A stretch of 64,000 nt of DNA, taken from the NCBI GenBank assembly GCA_016794465.1, contig JAEUKA010000036.1, positions 186,001-250,000 on the forward strand, read 5' to 3'. Below the pieces are notes generated by a model. That model worked only from the letters and a program-made list of their open reading frames with translations. It was not told the origin of the DNA and searched no databases. The DNA is from Myxococcales bacterium. Lineage in GTDB: Bacteria; Myxococcota_A; Polyangia; Palsa-1104; JAEUJZ01. A program made the translations under genes and the position numbers. Below are positions 1-10,265 of this stretch, piece after piece (position 1 is the stretch's first letter; every line of letters starts with the position of its first letter).

Positions 1-958
1 AACCGGTCGTCTCTCCCACCTTGGGCAGCAGGCCATCGATCGAGCACGAGTCACACTTCGCACTCTGAGTGCCGAGCTGTGCTCCCGTCGCCGCATCACG
101 CAGGTTGAGCTCGATCCGCCAGCCACTGCCCAGCTTTTCGGTCCGCGCCCACAGCACAAACTCGACGCCAAAACGTCCCGCCGCTGTGCGCAGACAGCTC
201 ACATCGCTCAGACAGCCCGCCAGATCTTTGGCATACAGCTCGATGGCTCGCCGTGGCACCACCGCATAGCTCTCGCGACTGAGCGCCGTCTGCATCCGCT
301 TCTGCACCGCCTCCGCCGACTGCGCGTCCGGGGCTTGATCGACCACCAGCACCGCCGGAGGCAGCGTCACCACCGCGACATCTGAGCCCGCTTTGAAACG
401 AAGCTCGACCTGCCGAGCCAGCCGCGTCTTGACCTCGCTGGACGCCTGCCACTTGTCTTGACTCGCCACCACCCGATGAGGCCCCGTCGGCAAGAGCAGC
501 GGCAGCGGCAGTGGCAAGCTCCCGACAAAGCGACCATCGACGGACAGCTGCGCCCCGCGTGGACCGGCGACCAGGATCTCTCCGGCATCCACCACCGGCA
601 GACTGTCGAGCAGCGTCTGTGCTTCCTTGCGCAGGGGATCGTCCGCTTCGACCGTCGAGTCATTGAGGAAACGCCGCAAGAGATCACGCGCTTCGACTGG
701 CTTTTTCTCTGCGGCCGCCACCTGCCCGAGCCGCAGCAGCCACTTGGGATTGGGACTCAGCCGGAACGCGTCGACAAAGGCCTGTGTTGCCTCAGCAAAC
801 TGACCGGCTTTCAGTGCCGCCACGCCTTGCTCTGCCGATTGCTCTGCCCGCTGTTTGCCAGCAGAGCTCGACGAAATCGGTGACTTCTTGGCGTCGGCAG
901 CACAAAGCTGACCGCACAGCCCAGCAGCCACAACGAGCACACGCGCAGCCCCTCTCAT
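1..958 (-). CDS. Secreted PEGA-like protein with four-cysteine domain (3' end beyond window)
   Basis: Translating the minus strand from the ATG at 958 gives 319 codons open to the window edge, so the C-terminus is missing. Residues 1-21 look like a signal peptide ending in Cys-Ala-Ala. Residues ~40-120 are helical and TPR-like (a helix pair around 43-75, then another). Residues ~126-188 resemble a PEGA repeat (LSVDGRFVGSLPL, then PTGPHRVVA). A C-terminal domain from ~195 carries Cys249, Cys255, Cys302 and Cys305. The same four-cysteine domain, with CDxCS at its end, occurs in the gene at 3246 but placed before the PEGA repeat. PEGA domains are usually surface or periplasmic adaptors. The function of the four-cysteine domain is unknown to me; its sequence hints at the TolB-N/CsgG-like fold common in lipoproteins of these bacteria. 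The frame was judged from the protein signal. Confidence 0.72.
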   Translation of the reverse strand, partial: MRGAARVLVVAAGLCGQLCAADAKKSPISSSSAGKQRAEQSAEQGVAALKAGQFAEATQAFVDAFRLSPNPKWLLRLGQVAAAEKKPVEARDLLRRFLNDSTVEADDPLRKEAQTLLDSLPVVDAGEILVAGPRGAQLSVDGRFVGSLPLPLPLLLPTGPHRVVASQDKWQASSEVKTRLARQVELRFKAGSDVAVVTLPPAVLVVDQAPDAQSAEAVQKRMQTALSRESYAVVPRRAIELYAKDLAGCLSDVSCLRTAAGRFGVEFVLWARTEKLGSGWRIELNLRDAATGAQLGTQSAKCDSCSIDGLLPKVGETTG

Positions 959-1018
959 CGCGCTTCTCAAGTCTGGCCATTATCGCACGGCTTCGACTTG
1001 AAGAGCAGACGCTTCGGG

Positions 1019-1435
1019 CTACTTGCTGGCCTTCTTCCGAGCGGCAATCACCCGCGCGATTTTGGTTTCCAGGTCGGTAAAATCGAACGGCTTGTCGACA
1101 TACTCATCGGCCCCATACAGCGGCGAGGTCATCTCGTTGACCTTCTCACCAATGGCCGTAAGCATCACGATCCCGATGTCGGCAAAGGTCGGATCGCTGC
1201 GCAGCTCGCGGGCCACTTCCCAGCCGTTTTTGCCCGGCATCATCACGTCGAGCAGGACCAGATCGGGACGCTTGTCACGGGCGGTCTGGATCGTCTGAAG
1301 CCCATCGGCAGCTTCGTAGACCTTGTAGCCCTTCTTGCTGAGCCGCAGCGACAGCATGGTCAGAATCTCCGGATCATCGTCAGCGATCAGGACAGTACCC
1401 TTGGAGGAAGTGGCCGCTATCGTCGGTGCAGGCAT
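1019..1435 (-). CDS. Single-domain response regulator (CheY-like receiver)
   Basis: 138 residues, almost entirely one receiver domain. The acidic pocket is ADDD at residues 19-21, the phospho-acceptor is Asp63 in LLDVMMPG, Thr93 lies in MLTA, and the conserved Lys115 lies in VDKPFD. There is no output domain, so it should act by protein-protein contact as a phospho-relay or CheY/Spo0F-type regulator. The frame stays open upstream for another 55 codons, but that extension is cysteine- and proline-rich and not receiver-like, so I start at the ATG at 1435. No histidine kinase lies next to it. It is divergent from the membrane protein at 1496 across a ~60-bp gap holding a short palindrome. Confidence 0.88.
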   Translation of the reverse strand: MPAPTIAATSSKGTVLIADDDPEILTMLSLRLSKKGYKVYEAADGLQTIQTARDKRPDLVLLDVMMPGKNGWEVARELRSDPTFADIGIVMLTAIGEKVNEMTSPLYGADEYVDKPFDFTDLETKIARVIAARKKASK

Positions 1436-1458
1436 GTCACACACGCTAGCCTGCCCGT

Positions 1459-1472
1459 CTTGACAGGTCAAG
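1459..1472. promoter_or_regulatory. Short inverted repeat in a divergent promoter region
   Basis: CTTGAC-AG-GTCAAG has perfect 6-bp arms and a 2-bp spacer. It sits between the divergent response-regulator and flippase-like genes. It also contains a TTGACA hexamer reading rightward, though I see no good -10 at the right distance. It could be an operator; the evidence is position and symmetry only. Confidence 0.25.
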
Positions 1473-1495
1473 ATACCTGGGCCAAGGTCCGGCTC

Positions 1496-2557
1496 GTGAG
1501 TCGGACCGCGCGGGGCGTGATTCTCTCGGTGGCAGCTGGGGCAGGGCTCTATGTCCTGCTTGCGGCGGGGTATGGCGAAGGGCGAAAAGTCCTGTCCCAT
1601 CTGCGCAACTTCCCGATCTTGCTGCTGCTGTTAGGACTGTTGCTGGCGTCGGCAAATTACCTGTTTCGCTTTGTGCGCTGGCAGTACTACCTGCGCCTAC
1701 TCCGCATTCCGACGTGGCCGCTGACCGACATGGCCACCCTCGACGACCAGGAGCCGACAAGTGCCGAGCGACCGCTCTCGTTGTACGACTCGCTGCTGAT
1801 TTTTTTGGCGGGCTTTTCGCTGACGGTGACTCCGGGAAAAGTGGGCGAGGTGCTCAAGTCGTACCTGCTGCGCGAGAGCTACGGCCAGCCGATCGCCCGT
1901 ACCGCACCGATCGTGCTCGCCGAGCGACTGACCGATCTGATTGGCTTGCTGCTGCTGATGCTGATTGGCGTCGCGACCTGGATGCGGCCCGAGCATCACT
2001 ACCTGCTCGCCATCGGCATGTCGCTGTGTCTGGCAATGCTGCTGCTCGCGTCGTGGCGGTCGCTCGTTCACATGGTGCTGGGGTGGATCGAGCGCATCCC
2101 GCGAATCGGTCCCCGCATCGTCCCCAAGCTGCGCGAGTTCTACGACGCGACCTATGTGCTTTTGCGGCCAATTCCGCTGCTGCTGGCGACGCTGTCATCG
2201 GTGCTGTCGTGGTTTGCGGAGTGTCTGGCCTTTTACCTGATGATTCGCGGCTTCCCCGACGGTGGACAGGCGTCGATTACGCTGGCGACGTTCATTTATG
2301 CGGTGATGACGGTGGCCGGTGCGCTCGCGTTTGTGCCGGGCGGCTTGGGTGTCACCGAGGGAGGCATGGCGCTGCTGCTGGCACAGCTTCTGACGATGTC
2401 GCGCTCGAGTGCCGTGGCGGTGACGCTGATCATCCGGGCGCAGACGCTGTGGTTTGCGGTGCTGCTCGGAGTGCTCGCGCTGGTCGTTTTTTCCCGACGG
2501 CAGCACGTCAAGGTTGCACTGGATCAAGTCACCGCGCGCCGCTCAGATCCACCATAG
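1496..2557 (+). CDS. Lysylphosphatidylglycerol synthase-TM/UPF0104 family membrane protein
   Basis: About 353 residues with repeated hydrophobic segments. Recognisable pieces are an N-terminal helix, the LLASANYLFRFVRWQYYLR stretch, an F-[ST]-[LV]-TPGKVGE motif (GFSLTVTPGKVGEVLKSYLL) and a C-terminal FVPGGLGVTEGGMALLL loop. These are hallmarks of the UPF0104/AglD-MprF flippase-like integral membrane family, thought to move or modify polyprenyl- or glycero-lipids. The frame is open from 998, but the upstream part overlaps the response regulator antisense and is not membrane-like. GTG at 1496 is the most sensible start, with another GTG at 1517 possible; neither has a strong Shine-Dalgarno. The 3' end overlaps the convergent hemerythrin gene by 29 bp. 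Confidence 0.75.
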   Translation: MSRTARGVILSVAAGAGLYVLLAAGYGEGRKVLSHLRNFPILLLLLGLLLASANYLFRFVRWQYYLRLLRIPTWPLTDMATLDDQEPTSAERPLSLYDSLLIFLAGFSLTVTPGKVGEVLKSYLLRESYGQPIARTAPIVLAERLTDLIGLLLLMLIGVATWMRPEHHYLLAIGMSLCLAMLLLASWRSLVHMVLGWIERIPRIGPRIVPKLREFYDATYVLLRPIPLLLATLSSVLSWFAECLAFYLMIRGFPDGGQASITLATFIYAVMTVAGALAFVPGGLGVTEGGMALLLAQLLTMSRSSAVAVTLIIRAQTLWFAVLLGVLALVVFSRRQHVKVALDQVTARRSDPP

Positions 2558-3062
2558 CCTGGAACACTCGCTCGTTTTCCAGTCGGATGTGTTCCCGCAG
2601 CTCCACGTCCAGCGTCTGTAGCTCGGCGTAGAGTGCCCGCAGCCCTGGATCAGTCACCGTCGACACTTCGTAATGGCTGGTGGCTTCGTCGAGCGCGGCC
2701 AAGATCTCGTCGGCACGCTCGTGCTCCATCTTCATCACCCGGATCGGCCCCGAAACGAGCTGCATCGGCGGAGGCATCGCCGGCCGTCCGCTCGCCAGCG
2801 ACGCATAGACCGCCTGGATCATCGGAAACAGCACGCGCTCCTCTTTGAGCAGGTGCGGCTCCAGCTCGGCCCACAGCTCGCGCACCAGCTTGCCGAGCAG
2901 CTGCAAGTTCGCCTGGTGTTCACTGGGGCGCGCCGCCAGAAGCTGAAGCTGCTGCCCAATCCGCATCACTTGTCCCGGTAGTGGCTCGTGATAGCGGCGC
3001 AGGATGTAGTCAATCAGCTCGGGAATGGTCGTCTGTTCCAGGTTCACTTGCGGCAGGTTCAT
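2529..3062 (-). CDS. Hemerythrin HHE-domain protein, RIC/YtfE-like without the N-terminal domain
   Basis: 177 residues forming one four-helix di-iron domain. Candidate ligands are His in RYHEP (~25), His/Glu in EPHLLKEE (~75-80), His/Glu in MEHERADE (~113) and His/Glu in REHIRLENE (~160). The opening ELIDYILRRYHEPL is typical of the RIC/ScdA/YtfE proteins that repair nitrosative or oxidative damage to iron-sulfur clusters. The short Cys-containing N-terminal domain (DUF542) of classical RIC proteins is absent, so iron donation may differ or be supplied in trans. It is convergent with the flippase-like gene. An oxygen- or NO-binding role is the alternative. Confidence 0.8.
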   Translation of the reverse strand: MNLPQVNLEQTTIPELIDYILRRYHEPLPGQVMRIGQQLQLLAARPSEHQANLQLLGKLVRELWAELEPHLLKEERVLFPMIQAVYASLASGRPAMPPPMQLVSGPIRVMKMEHERADEILAALDEATSHYEVSTVTDPGLRALYAELQTLDVELREHIRLENERVFQAMVDLSGAR

Positions 3063-3245
3063 CGGACAAGCTCAACAGATTTTCGCATCAGCAGTCCAGC
3101 CAAGTTCTGTACACGATTCATGGACCTACATGCCCGGCCCCCGATCGGCTGTGAGTACTGGCCCGGTGATGAGCGGCTTGCTTCTCGCTCTGGGAGCGCA
3201 GCCGACGATTGACACAAGCGTACCCGTGCGATTCTTATAACTGTC

Positions 3246-4313
3246 ATGGTGCAAACTGGCTTGCAGAGGCGCTCTTGGGTTGCGCTTCTCCTGTGGCTGT
3301 TCGGAGCGCCGCTCGTGGGCAGTGCAGCGCCACCAGCAACGCGCGCGCAGCAGAATCAGAACGAACCGCTGCCAAGTGAGCCGATCGCCATCTCGAAGCT
3401 GCTCTTTTCTGGGATGGCCGAGGAAGTTGCCGCCGATCTGCGCGGTAGCTTGACGGCCGCCATCCAGCGAGGCGGCTACTCGGTGCGCAGCCAGCAAGAA
3501 GTGGAGAGCCTGCTTGGCAGTGAGCTGCGACTGCTGGGCTGTACAACGGCAAGCTGCTACGGACGACTGGCGCAGCTGCTCGGCGTGCGACGGGTCATCG
3601 AAGGCGAAGTCCAGCGGCTGGAGCTATCGACGTTCTCGATCAAGCTGCAGATGCGCGAGCTGTTTGTTGGACAGAGTGCGCCGCCGCTGCAAGAGCGCTG
3701 TGATGTGTGCAGCACCGACGATGTCAGGCAAATGATCGTCCGCGCCGCCGAGCGTCTGACCCGGGAAGTACCGCCACGCGGACCGCAAGTGACCGAGCCT
3801 CGCATCGGCGAGAGCGGCATCCTGATCGTCGAGACTGAGCCACCGGGCGCCACTGTCACCATCGACGGCAACCTCCAGAGTGAGCGGACACCCGCGTCGT
3901 ATCTCCTCGGCGCTGGGCTTCACAACCTCATCGTCCAAGACGACAAGAACCATCGCGTTCGCCAGCAAGTCGAGGTCACCGCCGGCGGCCAGCCGATGAC
4001 GCTGCGCCTGAGCCTGTCGGCCCACAGTGGCCGTCGCTCGTGGATGACCGGGCTCGGCGTTGCGGCGACCATTGGCGCAGTTGGTCTTATCGTCGGTGGC
4101 TCGGCGCTGCTCTACAAGCACGGCGACCCGGTCTTCACCAGCGAGTGTCCCGATCTTGGCCTCAGCGGCTACCACTGCCCGAACAAGTACGACAACCTGG
4201 CACCCGGCGTCTCGATGCTGGTCGGCGCGGGCGCACTGGGCATCACGGCGGGTGTGCTGCTCTACCTTGACAGCCGACCCACCAAAGTGCGCCCGGTCGT
4301 CGAGAAGCCGTGA
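3246..4313 (+). CDS. Membrane-anchored PEGA protein with N-terminal four-cysteine domain
   Basis: 355 residues. Residues 1-28 are a signal peptide (RRS, a hydrophobic core, then VGSAA). Residues ~47-172 form the four-cysteine domain (Cys99, Cys104, Cys152, Cys155; CDVCS at its end) also present in the gene at 958. Residues ~190-256 are a PEGA repeat (GILIVETEPPGATVTIDG). Two hydrophobic helices follow (~266-290 and ~319-341), separated by a loop with two more cysteines, and there is a short charged tail. This suggests an envelope-anchored protein presenting the PEGA and cysteine domains outside the cytoplasm. The stop codon overlaps the GTG of the next gene (GTGA), so the two are probably co-translated. 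Confidence 0.78.
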   Translation: MVQTGLQRRSWVALLLWLFGAPLVGSAAPPATRAQQNQNEPLPSEPIAISKLLFSGMAEEVAADLRGSLTAAIQRGGYSVRSQQEVESLLGSELRLLGCTTASCYGRLAQLLGVRRVIEGEVQRLELSTFSIKLQMRELFVGQSAPPLQERCDVCSTDDVRQMIVRAAERLTREVPPRGPQVTEPRIGESGILIVETEPPGATVTIDGNLQSERTPASYLLGAGLHNLIVQDDKNHRVRQQVEVTAGGQPMTLRLSLSAHSGRRSWMTGLGVAATIGAVGLIVGGSALLYKHGDPVFTSECPDLGLSGYHCPNKYDNLAPGVSMLVGAGALGITAGVLLYLDSRPTKVRPVVEKP

Positions 4314-5833
4314 CCAGCGGCCTGCAACGCCGACTGCGAACCTGGCTGCTCCCCACCGAGCTTCCCCAGCTACCGCTATCGGCTGGCCGCGATGCGCTGT
4401 TTGTCCGCCTGATCGGCCTGCTGTATTTCGTCGCCTTCGCGTCGCTGTGGCCCCAGGTTCCCGGCCTGTTTGGAGAGCACGGCCTTTTGCCAACCGAGGT
4501 CATGCTCGGCTCGGTGGCGTCGCAGCTGGGAACACGCAAGTACTTGCTGTTGCCGACGGTGTTTTGGCTGAACCAGACCAGTACCGCGCTGCTTTTTGTC
4601 TGCGGGCTCGGCATGCTGTCGGGGCTTCTGGTGGGAGCGCTGCGCCTGACCTGGCCGATGCTCGCCGTCGCCTGGCTGTGTCATCTGTCGTTTCTGGCCA
4701 TCGGGGGACCGTTTCTGGCGTTTCAGTGGGACGCGCTGCTGTCAGAGCTGGGCCTGCTGGCGCTGCTGGCGGTTCCAATTCGCTGGCGACGGCCGCAGCC
4801 GCTGGTGCTGGTCGCGTTGGGTCGCTGGCTGCTGCTGTGGCTGCTCATTCGGCTGCAGTTTGGCTCGGGCTGGGTCAAGCTCGCCGCCGGTGATCCGACC
4901 TGGCGCAACCTGACCGCCTTGCATTATCACTTCGAGACGCAGCCGCTTCCGACGGTGCTGGGCTACTACGCTCATGCCCTACCGGGAGTCATCAAAAAGG
5001 CGCTGGTGGTCTTCACCCTGGTGACCGAGACGCTGCTGCCGATGCTCATCCTGGTGCCGCGCTGGCATCGCTTGGTGCTGTGGCCGATGCTGGGGCTTCA
5101 GCTGGGAATCTTGCTGACCGGCAACTACGGCTACTTCAACCTCGAAGTGCTGGTGCTGCTGCTGCTGTTGGTGCCGCCGTCGTGGCTGTCCCGGCTGCGA
5201 CCAACGCCCGGACCAACCACCGACGAGCCCAGCCAGATCACCACGCCACCGTCGCTGCTGTGGAGCCTGCCTCGGGTGATGCTGGCGGCGGTGCTGTTCT
5301 GTGCCAGCTTGGGACACCTGCTGTGGACTGTGCGATTTCGCACATCGGTGCCGCCCGTGATCCATCAAGCGATGCAGATCACGGCGCCGCTGCAGGCGGT
5401 GTCGCACTATGGACCGTTCGCGTCGATGACGACGACTCGGCCAGAGCTGGTCATCGAGGGCAGCCAAGACGGCAACAGCTGGACCGAGTACGCACTGCGC
5501 TACAAGCCGGGGGATGTGATGCGTCGACCACGCTGGAATGCGCCGCATCAGCCTCGGCTCGACTGGCAGTTCTGGTTCGCGGCGCTGGGGAAGCCGAGCG
5601 ACAGTCCGTGGCTGGAAGTGCTGCTGCTGCGGCTGCTGGAAGGCTCGCCCGATGTGCTGTGGCTGTTCGACGGCGATCCGTTCCAAGGTCGTCGCCCTCG
5701 CTATGTTCGCGTCCGCCTGTATCAGTACCGATTTACGACGCCGAGTGAGCAGCGTCGTACAGGTGCCTACTTTGTGCGCGAAGCTCCGCTGCCGTTTATC
5801 TCGCCGGTCGGCCTGTCGGTGGGTGAGCCGTAG
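4310..5833 (+). CDS. Lipase maturation factor (LMF1) family membrane protein
   Basis: 507 residues. A multi-helix membrane domain occupies ~30-345 (FVRLIGLLYFVAFASLWPQV near the start; GSGWVKLAAGDPTWRNLTAL in the middle). A soluble C-terminal domain carries the family signature: a PRLDWQFWFAAL segment, LFDGDPF, then YVRVRLYQYRFTTP and a final FVREAP. In vertebrates LMF1 helps fold homodimeric lipases; the bacterial members lack an assigned role but may assist extracytoplasmic enzymes or redox folding. The GTG start lies inside the preceding PEGA gene's stop (4-bp overlap), so it belongs to that operon. No lipase gene is adjacent; the nearest hydrolase is the S15/CocE protein at 10.3 kb. Confidence 0.85.
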   Translation: MTSGLQRRLRTWLLPTELPQLPLSAGRDALFVRLIGLLYFVAFASLWPQVPGLFGEHGLLPTEVMLGSVASQLGTRKYLLLPTVFWLNQTSTALLFVCGLGMLSGLLVGALRLTWPMLAVAWLCHLSFLAIGGPFLAFQWDALLSELGLLALLAVPIRWRRPQPLVLVALGRWLLLWLLIRLQFGSGWVKLAAGDPTWRNLTALHYHFETQPLPTVLGYYAHALPGVIKKALVVFTLVTETLLPMLILVPRWHRLVLWPMLGLQLGILLTGNYGYFNLEVLVLLLLLVPPSWLSRLRPTPGPTTDEPSQITTPPSLLWSLPRVMLAAVLFCASLGHLLWTVRFRTSVPPVIHQAMQITAPLQAVSHYGPFASMTTTRPELVIEGSQDGNSWTEYALRYKPGDVMRRPRWNAPHQPRLDWQFWFAALGKPSDSPWLEVLLLRLLEGSPDVLWLFDGDPFQGRRPRYVRVRLYQYRFTTPSEQRRTGAYFVREAPLPFISPVGLSVGEP

Positions 5834-5836
5834 CGC

Positions 5837-8491
<2,655 letters not shown>

Positions 8492-8587
8492 GGTGGCCTC
8501 ACTCTCTCAAAAACAGTCTTACGCATAGCACGTCGGACGCAGGACGAAGCCGTAAAGCCAAAAAACTGTGCGATCCTTGGCCGCCGC

Positions 8588-9862
8588 ATGCGCATCTTCT
8601 ACCTAACCAGCGAGTTTCCGTGGCCCACGCTTCATGGTGGCCGGGTGCGATCGGTGAGCCAGCTGCGGCTGCTCCTCGCCCAGCCCGAGCTTCTGCAGCT
8701 GCGGATGTTTTCGCTGTGCGAAGTGCCGGTGACAGACGCCGAGATCGCCGCGTTTCGGCAGTCTCTCGGTCAGCCCGCGACGCTGGAAGTGGGGCCGCCG
8801 ACTGCTCACCCGATTCACCTGCGACAGCACAAGCGCAAGCTCGCCGAGGTGGCGCTGCGGCGGCTGCTGCGCGGAACGCCGTACCTGCTGGCCAAGTGGT
8901 ACTCGCGCACCGTCGAGGATGAGCTATCAAAGCAGCTGAAGGGTCCGTGGGACGTGGTCTACATCGATCACCTGGGGATGGCGATGTATCTGCCGCTGGT
9001 ACGTAAGCTCTGTCCGACGGCACGAGTGGTGCTGGAGTGTCACAACGTCGAGAGTGAGTTTTTTGCGCAGTTTGCCTCCCAGCTGCCGCTGCCGCTGCGA
9101 CTACTGGCCGAGCGGGAACACCAAACCGCCGCCGAGCACGAGTCACGGATTCTGTGCGAAGTGGATGCGGTGGTGGCGATCTCGGAACGCGATGCGGCAC
9201 GGCTGCGGGCACTGGTGATGGCGCGGCTTGGGCGAGCGGTGACGCCGCTGACCGTGTCGCCGGTGGTGGAGCTGGCCCCCGTCGAGCTATCCCCAGCGCT
9301 GTCGCCACGCGTCATCTATCTTGGCAACCTGACCTGGCATCCGAATGTCGCGGGGCTGGACTGGCTGTGTCAGCAAGTGTGGCCCAAGGTGCGAGCCCGC
9401 GTACCTGCTGCGACACTGACCATTGGGGGCTCGGGCCTGACCAAAGACGCCAGCGGTCGACTCCAGATCCCGTCGCTGTGGCAAGGCCCCGGCATCGAGG
9501 TGATCGGCTTTGTTCCCGAGCTGACAGCGTTCGTCGAGAAGGCAGTGGCACTGGCGGCGCCGGTCTTTGGCGGCTCGGGGGTGCGGATCAAGCTGCTCGA
9601 TGCGCTACGGCTCGGGATTCCGACAGTGACCACTCAGGATGGCGCCTCGGGATTGCCGCTGACCGACGGACAGCAAGTGCTGATCAGCGACGATCCGACG
9701 GGCTTTGCCGAGCGCCTGGCCCAGCTGTGCCAACAGGAAGCGCTACGAACCCGACTCCGCGAGAACGGTCTGCAGTTTCTGCGTGAACACCACAGCCCCC
9801 AGCGAGCCCACACGGCACTGCGGATGGCGCTCGGTCTGCCCGTCGGTCAAGCAGCCGTGTGA
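8588..9862 (+). CDS. Glycosyltransferase, GT4-like (GT-B fold)
   Basis: 424 residues. The N-terminus RIFYLTSEFPWPTLHGGRVRS is the classic GT-B donor-loop start with a GG pair. The mid-region LECHNVESEFFAQFA and VVAISERDAARL are acceptor-domain landmarks. The C-terminal half carries VIYLGNLTWHPNVAGLDWL and EVIGFVPELTAFV...VFGGSGVRIKLLDAL, the retaining-GT nucleotide-sugar site. It is probably cytoplasmic or membrane-peripheral and builds a surface glycan or glycolipid. It stands alone between a divergent molybdenum hydroxylase and convergent clpS (6 bp apart). The sugar specificity is unknown. Confidence 0.85.
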   Translation: MRIFYLTSEFPWPTLHGGRVRSVSQLRLLLAQPELLQLRMFSLCEVPVTDAEIAAFRQSLGQPATLEVGPPTAHPIHLRQHKRKLAEVALRRLLRGTPYLLAKWYSRTVEDELSKQLKGPWDVVYIDHLGMAMYLPLVRKLCPTARVVLECHNVESEFFAQFASQLPLPLRLLAEREHQTAAEHESRILCEVDAVVAISERDAARLRALVMARLGRAVTPLTVSPVVELAPVELSPALSPRVIYLGNLTWHPNVAGLDWLCQQVWPKVRARVPAATLTIGGSGLTKDASGRLQIPSLWQGPGIEVIGFVPELTAFVEKAVALAAPVFGGSGVRIKLLDALRLGIPTVTTQDGASGLPLTDGQQVLISDDPTGFAERLAQLCQQEALRTRLRENGLQFLREHHSPQRAHTALRMALGLPVGQAAV

Positions 9863-9868
9863 CAGCGG

Positions 9869-10192
9869 CTATTCCGGCTCGCAGGTGCAGAGCAGCGGAT
9901 ACTTCGCTTCACGGGCCAGCGCCATCACCTTGGCGACTTTGGACTCCGCCACCTCATAGGTGAAGACGCCTGCAACACCGACGCCACCGTGGTGAATGTG
10001 AAGCATGATCCGCATCGCCGCAGCGTTCGAGTGATGAAACACCGTCTCGAGGATCGCGACCACGAACTCCATCGTCGTGTAGTCGTCGTTGTGCAGAAGA
10101 ACCTTGTACATGCGCGGCGGCTTGACCTTCGGCAGAGCCTTCCGGTCGAGGACCACGTTGGTATCGTCGCGCTGATGCCGCTCTTTGCTCAT
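9869..10192 (-). CDS. clpS: ClpS, N-degron adaptor of the ClpAP protease
   Basis: 107 residues with a disordered N-terminal tail (residues 1-~24) and the ClpS core. Landmarks are [21 protein letters not shown], with the substrate-pocket NDD, then [18 protein letters not shown], and ETxxAKV replaced by [11 protein letters not shown]. ClpS binds bulky N-terminal residues and hands substrates to ClpA; it also shifts ClpAP away from other substrates. clpA is not adjacent, although the two are often neighbours. The 5' end overlaps the long upstream frame of the S15 hydrolase, but that gene's real start (10266) leaves ~73 bp for divergent promoters. Confidence 0.93.
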   Translation of the reverse strand: MSKERHQRDDTNVVLDRKALPKVKPPRMYKVLLHNDDYTTMEFVVAILETVFHHSNAAAMRIMLHIHHGGVGVAGVFTYEVAESKVAKVMALAREAKYPLLCTCEPE

Positions 10193-10265
10193 GGGTCAGG
10201 TAACCCCACTCTTTACGCGAAAACTACGATCGCAACAAGGGTGGCTCGCTCCTACCGAAAAAAGT

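Noticed and set aside
998..1495. N-terminal extension of the flippase-like protein
   Set aside because: It is antisense to the receiver-domain gene, and the translation lacks any hydrophobic or family-like sequence.
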